64,000 bases of DNA from Clytia hemisphaerica (GCA_902728285.1 CACVBU010001377.1:248001-312000), one strand, 5' to 3'; counted from the stretch's first letter, positions 32,895 through 43,900 are shown. A program made the numbers and translations. Notes: generated by a model not told the origin, from the letters alone.

Positions 32895-34424
32895 GAACAG
32901 ACTTCTATCATTTTCTTCATGAAAACTCTCCTTGTCATTATTTACAGCATGATTGTGAATGGGAGGAGACATGCATCAACCCAAACAAAAAATGTATTCC
33001 AAACTACTCTAATGGTTCTTATGAATGTGTGTGCGAGCCTATTGGTAAATACGACATTCATTGCATAAGTAAGTATTTTCAATGAGATAAAATGATAAGT
33101 ATAAGATTCCGAAAATGAATTTTTTTTGACAATTTTAAGATGAACAGTAAGATTCAGTATAGAACAAATTCATTTCAATTTTTAAAAGCAGCACTCTCCC
33201 ATTTTGCTTTTACGGGATTCGCTATTTTATCAAGATTTTGTACCAGTTGTCATGCATACTTTACTCACCGATGAATTAAACCTTCCTCCGATATAATCAT
33301 ACACTGTGATATGATATTCATTGTGGGATCTGGGATAACGTATTCATGACAAATGGTACAAAATTTTCGATTTACAGTTTTCTAATGGATTTCTAATTAC
33401 ATAAGAATATGTATATTATGGTCTCAGCTTACTTGATTTTACTGAATCTTTCCTCTGTCTCTTATTCGTGATTTGATTCGTACGGTTTTCATCCAAGATC
33501 CTGGATGATTGCTATGGTTACTTTTGTTGTGCGTTGAATGAAATGGGTTTTATTTAAGGGTTTCAAGGAAATAGAGATAGAACAGGTTTCAAATCTCCCA
33601 GTTCGCCGTCCAGCCCCTTCCCCGTGTATCCCAGGCTTTATTTACGTTCCTGATGAGGACAGAGCATACGGATATTATCTGACGCTATCAGTAAACATTA
33701 ATAAGCCGATAATTATGCGGTTTGTTCACGATCACCAATATAAATTTCATTTCAGATAGAACATCGCATTTCAAAGACCAGTCAGTTTATCGGAACTACA
33801 ACCGGGTCGTGGGAAACCTGCGTTTGTTACCGATGGTTATAAAGGAGAATTGTGCAATGATTTCTCAACCAATCTTATTCACTCGGAAGCGGGAAAAATG
33901 GAAATTTGGCTGAGAATTGATTTGGGTGGAATGAAACAAATCAAATTTATTGATATTTTTGATCGTACAATAGGAGCACCTCATCATCAACGACTTGCTT
34001 TTACAGATATTATTGTGTATGGTCAGAATCCTATGGATAACCGCCAGCTTTGCAGTACTATAACATTGCAAGATACTGCAAATAGTGATAAGGTTTTTAA
34101 AGTTTGTAACGAGATTTTGACTGGGAGTGGAGTTGAATTGTACAAGGCCCCCGGTAGATGGAAAATGATTCATCTTTGTGAAATAGCTGTGTACGGACCT
34201 ATAGATTAAATTTCATTATTTTTATCCATGTCATATTACCCTCTAACCTACCCCACGGCACGCATTAGCCTAATTTATAGAATTCGTGCATCTGTTACAT
34301 GCGTAAAAAAAGTATTAAGTCGAAACACAACTATGAGTAAAAAGCTTATGTGCATATTCACAAAATTATTTTTGAGTTTTCCCTATTTTTCCGTTGATTT
34401 TAAGGATATCTAAATTTGTGCAAC

Positions 34425-35121
34425 CATAGTATAAGAAAGCCGTGGCTGGAATGAGTACAGCTGAATTTTTGTTGTTCTATCTATGTCGTAAGAACGAATT
34501 TTTTTATGGTGCAGGGACAATTTCCATTATCAATTTAATTGACTTTTAACAAACTCTTTCGTTAGACTTAATTTTGCTCATAAACGCAAATCTCTTGATA
34601 ATTCACACATTCATAAGATCAAAGTAAAAGAAGACTCTTGATTTAGAAGTACTAGAACGTCAGAATGTCAGTGCTTTAAGAATTTGAAGAAAATTGAGTG
34701 CCTCGAAATGCCTTCCAGATTATTTTGAAAAATTCTTACTGGTATTAGTAAATAAATAATCAAGCTGCATTCTGTGAAAATTTCATTAAAAAAACAACAG
34801 TATTGAGGTGACAGCAAGCATTCGATGTTTAACATTTGAAAATTAGTTCTTTTAATAAAATGTGTGTTATTTGGTCCTAAATTTATAAAAATTTATTTGG
34901 AATTTATAAAGATATACTTTAAATAAGGTAATAAGAGAGGACAGTGAGAAAAGTTTGAAACTTTAAAAGTAATTGTTCTTCAATTGAATATTATGAACAC
35001 TTTTAAGGTTAAGGATTTTGTTAGCTTCGACTTCTTATAAACCACGGAGACACAGATAGAACATCCATTAACGACAAAAACAACAGCGTCATCATTCCAG
35101 CCGCGGCTTTCTTATACTATG
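34425..35121. mobile_element. TIR element of 697 bp with 7-bp target duplication
   Basis: Ends CATAGTATAAGAAAGCCG and CGGCTTTCTTATACTATG are mirrored, with the match continuing through TGGCTGGAATGA. GTGCAAC flanks both sides (34418-34424, 35122-35128). CA...TG ends are usual for hAT elements, but those normally make 8-bp duplications, so the class is uncertain. No transposase frame is visible. Confidence 0.7.
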
Positions 35122-35500
35122 GTGCAACAGGAGAGTAATAAAAAGTGCTATTACTTAACAAGTTAAATTAACTTTTTATAAAACAAACAAAACTAGGCTA
35201 CGTTATATCTTCCTTTATTTCGAGCGTAAAACTCCTAATGAAATAAGGCCTAAAAGCCTGGAGCTGTGTAGACTAAAAAAAACACGAACATAGATAACTG
35301 TGCAAGGTCACTCATGGCGACCAAATCCGTTGCTTAGAAAGACTGGATTTAGCAAACGGGTTTTCGTCGCCATACCTCATTGTTCGGCGCCGAAAGCTAT
35401 GTCAAAAGCAAAAACGATGTTCTATCTTTTAGTTATGTCCTTATTTCATTGATTTGACCTTCTTCATCCCGGATGATTGCTATGGTTATTTGGTTCTCGC

Positions 35501-35642
35501 CATGGTGTTCTAAATCTACAGGCCTAGCGAGCATGTAGTGACTTTGATTATTTTCAGAAAATTGAGCCTTTTTGTGGGGCCTGAAACCCCACAAAAACGA
35601 AGTCGCTGCACGCTTGCTAGGGCTGTAGATTTAGAACGCCAT
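35501..35642. mobile_element. Hairpin MITE (142 bp) with 9-bp target duplication
   Basis: GGTTCTCGC stands on both sides (35492-35500, 35643-35651). The ends ATGGTGTTCTAAATCTACAG and CTGTAGATTTAGAACGCCAT form a long stem. At the centre TTTTTGTGGGG is mirrored by CCCCACAAAAA. It inserted into a fragment of the foldback family seen at 16054 (GGATGATTGCTATGGTTA). Confidence 0.75.
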
Positions 35643-35911
35643 GGTTCTCGCTAAATGCACGCTAGATAGAACTGCTGTTTGTCGTCACATTGTATTATTT
35701 ATCTACTTTGATACTGATGGTACTTATCAACAACATAATGTATCAAATTAAAAAGATAAATCGAATATTTCAACTGTAAAATAAATAAATCATAATGCAC
35801 CAAACTCAAGATAAATAATTTTTTTAAAGGTTTTGTTTTTACATAAGTGTTCCCGTTTCATATCAGACACATATTTCATATCAGGACAGAGTCTACCTAT
35901 TGTTATATTAT

Positions 35912-36410
35912 ATGCTTATATAAGCTGAAAATGTTTTTCTTTTCCTTTTTCTGACCAATCTTGCTCCACACCCGTATCGATCCAATGTACACCCCTGTGT
36001 CACAGACCCGGTGGACCCCCCACCCCGGTGGAAAAATAGGCCAAAAAATCGTCCCGGTGGAAAAAATACCCTACATTTTCAACCCCACTGGGAATTTGCC
36101 CTATGATTCTATCCCCATTGAAAATTGAACGGAAAAAATTGGACTCCAAAACGATCCCCACTGGAATTTTTGAGCTGGTAACAATAGTTTTTCTATCCCC
36201 ATTGGGAATTCGATAGAAATTTTCATCCCCACTGAGGGAAAAGGTTCCACCGGGGCACCGAGACAGGGGTGTCAATGTGTAAAAGCTTATAAATTTAAAT
36301 TGATGAGAAAAGAAACGTTATCACTCTTATTTAAAAACAAAACCTTTATACTGTAAATAATTATAAAATTGTAATAAATATACAAAAATAAAGAAATACA
36401 TACTTTTATC
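35912..36410. repeat. Segmental repeat shared with 23540-23780, carrying an ACACCCC element
   Basis: Flanks of the inserted element match the region after Cys-rich copy B: TATATAAGCTGAAAAT, TTGCTCCACACCCGT, then TAAAAGCTTATAAATT and TATCACTCTTAT. The unoccupied site CAATGT is preserved at 23601-23606. Confidence 0.65.
35989..36272. mobile_element. ACACCCC-family element, full length (284 bp), perfect 6-bp TSD
   Basis: ACACCCCTGTGTCACAGACC on the left mirrors GAGACAGGGGTGT on the right. CAATGT occurs on both sides (35983-35988, 36273-36278). Internal features are repeated CATCCCCA(C/T)TG-type motifs at regular spacing. There is no coding frame. The matching empty site is at 23601-23606. Confidence 0.8.
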
Positions 36411-37620
36411 AAAAGAATAAGCTAAGTATGTCATAAGGTGGCGTAGAGAGTTCCTCATCTTTCAAAAGTCTGATTGCAATGATCCATTGATCCATGGTTA
36501 TGGACAGAAATGGTGTGATACAGTCGACTCCATGTAATTCGATCTTCAAGGAACCGCAAATCTTCTTCGAATTATAGAATGGTTTGGCTTACGCTTTTTA
36601 GCTGAGGGGCACAATATGTTATGTAGACTGGAGTCGTTTATAATGCATGTAATACTAATAATAAACACAAATAATGATACGGGATTTAGTTTGTATAAAC
36701 GACTGGAAGAATCCGGTGTTCCAGCCTTATAGACACCGGGCCTAGCTACGCAGAAACTTGCGTAGTGAGAAAACAATTTATCAAGCAGCAACAAACTCAG
36801 CAGTAAAATCAACTCAAATGAAACATTTTTAACACACAAATCCACACATATTTTATTTTCAAAAAGTTTTTTTGAGCGGGAAAAAATTTTAATTGCGATA
36901 TTGACACTTTTTTTTTGTTTGGAGTTAGTGCACAAAGGTTTCTAGACGACTAAAATTTACTTTTTTGCTTTATTTCTAATATGTCTGAATTAGTCGTCTA
37001 GCTTGGTAGACTATATGTTTTGTCAAATTAAATTTTTTTTTGAATGATAACTAGATTTTGCCGAATCAGTCTATTCAAAAAAGCGCATGCGTAAGGTCAA
37101 ATATTTTAACCATCTATTCATCTAGATCTAGGATAGGAAAAAGTTTATAGGCTATATATAAGCGACCATCGGTTATTTAGACGAATTCAAATCAAAAATA
37201 AAACTCCGGTAATTGTTATTTTTGAATAGCAAACCATTATGCAAACATCTTTATCGTGATCAGCCTTTCTTAATATATCTAAGACTAGCCATAATTTCCA
37301 TTAAAGTGCCACCGCAGCAAAACGAACACATACAGTTGAATTTGCTTTCAAAAGGAATGGTATTATAGTAGGTCTGACTGGTATAATTATCGTGCAAATT
37401 TGGAACAAAGCACCAAATTTGGACCAGATACACCTAATACCCTGTGGATTGATATTAGAAGGGCGGCTCTCATTTCTGGACCCACTTATTGAAAAACTAG
37501 GCTAAAGCCCAAGGGCTCATTTTTTATGGAAATTTCAAACTCATTTTAGGCCAAAACCAATTATAGAATCTGAAAGCTCTTGAAAAACTATATTATATAT
37601 AGTAATAGAAGACTTTTAAG
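36411..37620. other. Intergenic stretch without a supported gene
   Basis: A small stem CTAGACGACTAA/TTAGTCGTCTAG spans about 36932-37001. Two minus-strand frames between 36409 and 36594 look faintly coding but have no start, splice sites or recognisable motif. Confidence 0.35.
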
Positions 37621-37626
37621 CGAGTA

Positions 37627-38013
37627 AACGCTTTTTTTATAAGAATGGTGTAAATCCATTTCATCATGAGAAGTCCATTTCATCATGGATATTCTTAACT
37701 TTTTTGGGAAAATCATCCTAAAATATTCTTACATTACATTCTTAGGTTAGGATCCTAATTCATACTAGATTTAACATTTAGTAAATACGTGTCAAGCATA
37801 AAATGACAATTTTGTAAAATGAGTGAGCCTAACTTGGGGATAATTGATAATTTATAATTAAAAATGCTCTTAAAATGGCATTCTTAGCTTTAGTAGCAAA
37901 ATTCCCATGATGGCGATATTCGCTTTAGCTTCGATATTCTTAGCATATTCTTAGTATTTTGGTTATTTTCATCTTGGAGATTCTTATAAAGTGTATTCTT
38001 ATAAAAAAAGCGT
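37627..38013. mobile_element. Variant ATAAGAAC-type MITE (ACGCTTTTTTTATAAGAA ends)
   Basis: Left end ACGCTTTTTTTATAAGAA and right end TTCTTATAAAAAAAGCGT are mirror images. The interior repeats ATTCTTA wording and GGTTAGGATCCTAATTC; a fragment of the same kind is at about 15050-15150. It is related to, but distinct from, the CACGTTTTT family. Confidence 0.55.
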
Positions 38014-38680
38014 GTATGGCCGATTTTTGTACTGAACAGGAGTTATTTGATGAAGAAGTGGTGGTTTCCCCCTCAGGCTGTTCGGTCATAAATCACTTTG
38101 GCATTTCTACATCAAAGAACTACCGTTCAGGGTGAGATGGTGGGCCCGAGCAAATCGATTTAATTTTATGCGAATACCCGCGATTGAATCGTGAACGCGT
38201 GAAAAGTACTCTGAAATTTCAGATTGTCGGCAATGCCCATCAAAGAAAACCTGAGGCGAGAACCTTCACAGGTCTTCTTGCTGAACCATTGTTAGAGCAC
38301 GAAGAGCTGCTTGGAGGTTAGGTTAGGCCTTAACAGTCAAGGACTATTGCAAATTAGGATAAATGCGAGTATTTAGCCTCAATACGATAACTTATCCTAA
38401 CTAGGATAAAATTTATATCCTAATTAGGATAAAAGGAAGAAAAACTTGATTTATTGAATAAACTTTGAGATCCGCGTTGAGATTTGCATGAATTTGAGTA
38501 ATTTAGAACCAGCAAAGTATACTTGTGAAGTCTCATCTCCCTGTCAGCGTGCATTCAGAAGTTATTCATTTTTTAAGAAGTACTTACAAACTCCAAATAC
38601 AGAAGCAGCCGCCGACCTAAAATTTGCAAATATCTGTTCTGATTTGCCAGCTGGAAGGATTTTCCCGAGTTAACTGTTCT
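38014..38680. other. Unassigned sequence with short repeats
   Basis: AATTAGGATAAA and CTAGGATAAAATTTATATCC (about 38350-38430) are local repeats. A frame at 38488-38673 (MNLSNLEPAKYTCEVS...) has no supporting signals. No gene is called. Confidence 0.3.
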
Positions 38681-39098
38681 TACCTACCAGGGCTGACAAA
38701 ATCTTATAAGAACAGATCGCTAAATTCCAGCTCGACTGAAGGACTTTTAAGAACAGAAACTTAATTTTCAGCTAACAGTTAAATATCTGTGCGAACAGGT
38801 CGACAATTTCCAGATGTTCTACACAGATGGAGAATTTTCAGCTGCCACTCCAGGCAACCACATTCAGGAGGAAAAGAACAGATCTCAAAGACTTTTTGAC
38901 TTTTTTGAAATTCCCTCAGAACAGATAGGAAATTCTTAGACACCTTATTTTTTGGATATCAAACTATTTTTTCATAAGAACAGATCATATTTTTCCAGCT
39001 GGTCCCAATCTTCAGTAGAACAGATCATATTTTTCCAGCTGGTCCCAATCTTCAGTAGAACAGACCATATTTTTCCAGCTGGTCCCAATCTTCAGTAG
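38680..39098. repeat. GAACAGATC/TTTCCAGC repeats, including a 40-bp unit in three tandem copies
   Basis: A degenerate unit containing AAGAACAGATC and TTTCCAGCT recurs from 38690. At about 38977-39097 a 40-bp unit (GAACAGATCATATTTTTCCA...) is present three times, nearly identical. The same wording resumes at 41812 (GAACAGACCAC...TTCCAGCAGAC), so the array has been split by the insertion of about 39099-41804. Confidence 0.65.
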
Positions 39099-39099
39099 G

Positions 39100-39685
39100 G
39101 CGGGGGGGGGAGTTTCAAGGAGTAATGAATACCGAAACACCGGCAATTTTTATCGAAATACCGGATACATTTAACTCCAAATACCGTCACCGAAAATTTT
39201 TATATTACATTTTGGGCCTATTTCGTGAGAAAAGGTATTTCAACTGCAAAAATTGTTGATGAAATAAGGAGTAAGGGATACCACCCTTCATTTCCAACTG
39301 TTATTAGCTCAGTATATCAGACGAACGATCTAATTTCCAAGTGCAAATAGCATAGAAGAAAAAAAGTTTAATTACTGACAAATTGTAACCATGGTTTGTG
39401 CCGACCGAAGAAAATTTCGATTTTAACACTTTCTTATTTGGCTAAAAGCACTATGAATTTAGAATGGTTTTACTATTGTAACTAAGTACCTCAAAAAGTC
39501 TTTTGATGGATAATTCTTTAGTTCTAATTTGAGAATTAGGCAGTACCTATCCCATCACCTTCCTTTGAGAAAAGGGCAATAGTATGGTTGTTTGACCAAG
39601 ATTGGGGATGCTAATTAAAAAAAGGCAACCTGCAAGGGCTGGGAAAACATTTTAACAAAATAATGCGAGCGAAGCGAAAATTTGT
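39100..39685 (+). mobile_element. GTTTCAAGG-ended repeat, partial copy
   Basis: It starts with a G run and AGTTTCAAGGAGTA, then carries TACCGAAACACCGG, TACATTTTGGGCC, GTATATCAGACGAACG, AAAGCACTATGAATTTAGA and GGCAACCTGCAAGGG. This order matches the first half of the element at 40636-41804. The match stops at about 39685. Confidence 0.6.
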
Positions 39686-39734
39686 GCTAATTTACCATAT
39701 TTATAAGGAACTTTGAACTCCTTAATGCAGTTGT

Positions 39735-39893
39735 GACTCGATGGCCGAGTGGTTAAGGCGCTGGCGTTCTAATCATAGGCGCCTTGTATATAGGTTGGCA
39801 GACGATATCATGCAAGTGAAATTTTTCAATCTAAGGACCTAGACGGGGGTTCGGTTATTATCAGTTAGGGTTAAGGTTGGAGCTCGAGAGTCA
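39735..39893 (+). mobile_element. tRNA-like SINE head (Ser/Leu-type A box)
   Basis: GACTCGATGGCCGAGTGGTT matches the 5' half of a class II tRNA, with a good A box (TGGCCGAGTGG). A B-box-like GGGTTCGGTTA follows about 100 bases later, and TCGAGAGTC at 39884-39892 could pair with the GACTCGA start. The normal tRNA body between the boxes is lost, so this is a tRNA-derived SINE or pseudogene. Confidence 0.5.
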
Positions 39894-40055
39894 CAATATA
39901 AGGCCAAAGGCCTTCTTAGGGGCATCCGTACCCTGTGACCTAACTTAGGATCCCGTAGGGATCCTTGTAGGGGCACCGGTAGGGTTGGGAGCTTTCTTAA
40001 TAAAGGTCTGTGAATTACACACTATAATTATTTGTGAATGACAGCATTCTGCCGT

Positions 40056-40137
40056 GTCTCGTTGGCGCCAGCGGTTAGGCATTGGGTTTGTAAACCAAGG
40101 TTGCTTGTATTTGGTGGTTCGAGCCGGGGTCGGAGAC
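40056..40137 (+). mobile_element. tRNA-like sequence (TGT loop), probably a SINE head
   Basis: GTCTCGTTGGCGCCAGCGG and GGTTCGAGCC supply A and B boxes at normal spacing. GTCTC and GGAGAC pair as an acceptor stem. The anticodon-like loop TTTGTAA between TTGG and CCAA would read Thr (TGT). The T stem is poor and the sequence runs on into non-tRNA sequence, so a SINE is more likely than a working tRNA-Thr. Confidence 0.45.
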
Positions 40138-40635
40138 CTATTTCACCGGTACGGGCAAATTTCAGAAAAATACTTAGAAAACAATTAGAAACACTAGAGA
40201 AAGTCAGAAAATCAGGATAGAAGATAGGAAAGTAGAAAATAGGTGGGAAATAAGAGAAGATGCATCCTGGTGGATGATATCGTTTGCCAACCAATCCCAT
40301 CAGCGGCAAAATATTCGAAACTTCGGGAAATGCACCAAAAACTTTCAACACTTAGCTATACAAAGAAAGTGTCAAGAAATAGAAGCTCAGAGTGGAGGAT
40401 GGGAAGGAAATTTTTTGCGTCACTTAAGGAACCCGGTACGAACGACATTCGGTTATTTCCACGTCAGCTGGACCTTCACGCCCCTCCGGCTTCTTGTATT
40501 TAGTTAAAAGTGCCGCAAAAGATAAGAAGCTGTTACAGTTTAATCTCTTTAACTTAAACCTCTATAACAGGAAACCCTCCTTAACAAGAACAAATTTGTG
40601 TTTCCCAAGCGTGTGCGAGTTATGGACACTCTACT

Positions 40636-41804
40636 GGGGAGGGTTTCAAGGGGTACTGAATACCGAAATATCGGCAATTTTTTCCCAGAATACCGGACAC
40701 AATTAACTCCAAATACTGTCACCGAATATTTTTACATTTCATTTTGGGCCTTTTGCGAGGAAAGGTATTTTAACTGCAAGAATTGTTGATGGAACAAGGA
40801 GTAAGGGATACCCTATTGAAAACTTCATTTTCAACTGTTATTACCTCAGTATATCAGACGAACGGTCTAATTTCCAAATGTAAATATCATAGAATTGAAA
40901 TTTAATTACTGACAAAGTCCAACCATGGTTTGTGCCGACGGAAGAAAATTCTAATCGATTTTAACATTTTCTTATTTGGCTAAAAGCACTATGAATTTAG
41001 ACAATTGTTTTACATACCTCAAAAAGCTCTTTTTATGGATAATTCTTTAATCCTAATTTGAGAATTAAGCAGTACCTATCCCATCACTGTCCTTTAAGAA
41101 AAGGGCAATAGCATGGTTGCTTGACCAAGATTGGGGAGGCAAATCAAAAGAAGGCAACCTGCAAGGGTTGAGGGAATATTTTAACAAAATAATGCGAGCG
41201 AAAGCTAGCACGAAAATTTTACAGGTCCGGTAATGTGGCTAAAAGTGTGTTTTGTGATGTGAAATTAGGGAAAGGGACTCCAGATAGGTTAAGTCCGTCC
41301 ATTTACCTTTGGATCAAATTCTACTCTAATAAAGAAAAAAGACATTTGTAAGTGCTTGAGAGAAGGTAGCACTTTTTTTGTAAAAAGTCATTTTAAAGGA
41401 TAGTGGACTATAACCACAAAAAAGTTGCCACTAGACTGATTAGAGGTGGAGCTGTTTCTGACCCCATCCGTCACCACGCTACTGTTTGGAAGCTAAAGTG
41501 TCATATAATACATACAAAACTGATCATTTTAGAACACATGGGTGTAGTTTTCTAAAATTTAAAAAAGTTTAGCGCCGCAGGCAATTTTTGGAAGTCTCTT
41601 TATGAAAAAGTTCGGAAAAATTTGAAAGTTACCGAAATACCGAAGTTTTTACGAGTAAACATCGAAATACCGACATTTTTTAGGCAATTTACCGTCACCG
41701 GCAGCATTTCAAATACTGGAATACCGTACTTTTTTTTCTTAAAATACCGAAATACCGGACAAAAAAAGGCTGATACCGTGTTACCGTAAACCTTGAAACC
41801 CCCC
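40636..41804 (+). mobile_element. 1.17-kb element with GGTTTCAAGG inverted ends and ACCGAAATACCG motifs
   Basis: The left end GGGGAGGGTTTCAAGG is mirrored by CCTTGAAACCCCCC at the right. TACCGAAATACCGA-type motifs are dense near both ends. The first half is duplicated at 39100-39685. No transposase is readable. Together with the partial copy and two SINE-like units it splits the GAACAGATC array. Confidence 0.6.
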
Positions 41805-41811
41805 TTTCAGT

Positions 41812-42750
41812 GAACAGACCACTTTTTTCCAGCAGACTTTTTTTCTTTAGTTCGCTAAGAACAGACCACCATATTCAGCTAGAACGTGCCTTCAGAACAA
41901 ATATTTTGAAGTCCCTCTTCGGTGGATGCTTTCACAAATATTAAGCATCGAACTTTTTTGGTAATAACTAGATAAAAATAATTAGATATAACACAGCGTT
42001 ATTTACATTTGTTTCAAGGAGAATGAACACTTTTGACACTAGGCTTCTGCTCATCCTCTAGCGAAAAAAAGTTTCTTATAGGAAGGACTATATAGGAAGC
42101 AACCTCGTTTCCTGTTTATTATCAGCTTTTTGATTTTACTGATAGCGCTAGATAATACGCAGGGAACGAGGTTAATATTCTCTGGCGTCAATCAGTAACG
42201 TAAATAAAGCCTGGGATACACGGGGATGAGGTTGTATAGGAAGTATATCTATAGAGGTCTGCGATTCATCAGACTATTTTGACACTTTCATTCACTCAAA
42301 TTTGTTTTAAAGTTCTTTATTTTTTATGACGGGAAAACGCGTAACAATTAACATAAAATATTATGTACTATTCCTCCTAACTAGTACATAGCTTACACTA
42401 ACATGCCACCGCAGCAATATAATATTTAAAAAATTCTATAATAAATTGTATAATCATAACAATGTCAATTGCAAGATTATAAGAAATGCATGGGGACAAA
42501 AAAATAGTAAGTAACTACACGTTTGGTTAAACGAAGAAATAAAAGATTTTCTTTTTCCTGAAAATAATAACAATAACACTCCATCTAAATAAATAAAAAC
42601 GATGGCCTAGTTATAATTAAGGTTTCGACGAAGACATGAAAAAATCTAATTAAAAAGAAATGACTCTTATGTTTTGCAAGCTAAAGTTTATTCCACTTAA
42701 ATTGGCATTCATTTTGCTATCATGTGGAAACCATATCAGAGTAATTAGAC
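41812..42750. other. Array remnant plus dispersed repeat fragments
   Basis: 41812-41900 continues the GAACAGA array. 42045-42090 (AGGCTTCTGCTCATCCTCTAGC) recurs inverted at 61695-61740. 42124-42235 matches the intron segment of the PAN-EGF-F5/8C genes (CGTAAATAAAGCCTGGGATA). From 42240 onward nothing is recognised. Confidence 0.45.
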
Positions 42751-42751
42751 T

Positions 42752-43018
42752 ACTCGAGTACCTAATAAACGTACAGTAGCGAATAAACGTACAGGGTCGA
42801 AAATGGAGGCATGCAAACCTAATTGAAGGATCTTTTTAATGAGGTTAGGGAGTAAATATTGGGTAATTTGCTTTCTTTTGACGAGTAGAACAAACCTCAA
42901 AAGTCAAAGATGGATATTTATCATTAGAAACAAAAGTAGGCACTTGAAATTGAGGAAAATTTTTTGTTAAAATTAATAAACGTACATGTACGTTTATTAG
43001 ATACCCGAGAGTATCTTC
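42752..43018. mobile_element. Short TIR element (AATAAACGTACA ends)
   Basis: CTCGAGTACCTAATAAACGT and the mirror ACGTTTATTAGATACCCGAG bound about 265 bases. CGAATAAACGTACAGG is repeated just inside the left end. The target duplication is not clear. Confidence 0.5.
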
Positions 43019-43019
43019 C

Positions 43020-43900
43020 TTGAGAGTGGTTTGTACATGGTAGCAAAACAAACTTCCAATTTACATGGAATAGATTTTAAATGTAAGACGGGTTCAAGAA
43101 ATGAGCTTGTCGGAACAGGTTGACGAGATAAAGCTTTTAATGCTTTAAAGATTGAAACATAAAAAATAATCAGGAATAATTAATTGATTTGATTATTGAT
43201 TGATTTAATTACTGATTGATTGATTGATTGATTCTCTATTGCTACTTTGCCTAATAAACAATAGTCAAGAGGATACTGCGGATAAAATTTATCAAAAAGT
43301 TCTGCGCCATCTTAAATAGGGCGAAATAGAAACCAATCCTAGCTAAGGCCCGGACTCCCTCCACTCGCCTACGCTTTGATTGTACTTCTCAAGCAAAATC
43401 TTTTATGTTGTTGGTCAAAAGAAAAATAAAGATATGCCATTGTGGTCCATTCAGACGTACAGTCGAGAAAAGTTGAAATGCGCCTAATTTTTTTTAAAGT
43501 GCATAGTACTTTTTCATGATGCAATCTTTTCTCCAAACTAAAAGCTGATTGAATCCATTAAGATGATCGCAGCGCAGACAATGAAGAGATGTGCCTTCAG
43601 GAAGCTAGACTTTTTGAGTTTATAGCTATATACTTTCACTTTATGGTGTTTCTGTATGACTGTCTGTGTGCCTAGTCTAACCACCGTTAAATGCCTTCGG
43701 GAAGGTCCCTCCTAACTTGGAAAGCCAGAATTGGAGCTATTTCACCAAACTACTGGAGCGCAAGTTATTACGTAGGCTATCACAACTGAAAAAGTTGAAT
43801 GTATGCGCCTATACAAACTTTTTTCAGGTTTTCCAAATAGATTTACCACACTGAACAAACAGTGAAAACACTCTAAGTGAGGTAAATCTATTTTGAAGCG
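43020..43900. other. No gene recognised; TGAT microsatellite
   Basis: GATTGATTGATTGATTGATT occurs at about 43193-43233. The rest is AT-rich with no supported exon. Confidence 0.4.

Larger units (their letters stand above)
29944..34209 (+). pseudogene. Inverted copy of the PAN-EGF-F5/8C gene, last exon frameshifted
   Basis: The exons mirror the minus-strand gene: 29944-30061, 31198-31451, 32948-33068 and 33756-34209, with the same splice sites and phases 1, 0 and 1. Signal region, PAN and EGF exons are open and nearly identical to the partner. The last exon begins ATAG-AAC where the partner has ACAAA-AAC, one base fewer. Correct splicing therefore enters the wrong frame, hits a stop near 33913 and loses the F5/8C domain. 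The F5/8C frame itself stays open to the TAA at 34209 with only scattered changes (plus one codon lost near GRWKM), so the damage is recent. Alternatives are a sequencing error or an unusual acceptor. It could still yield a secreted PAN-EGF protein with a short novel tail. Intron 2 has grown to 1.5 kb by insertion of mobile DNA. Confidence 0.65.

Noticed and set aside
36409-36594. Minus-strand frames reading HGVDCITPFLSITMDQW or EDLRFLEDRITWSRL
   Set aside because: Two overlapping frames both look faintly coding, with no splice sites, start or recognised motif, so I could not choose or support either.
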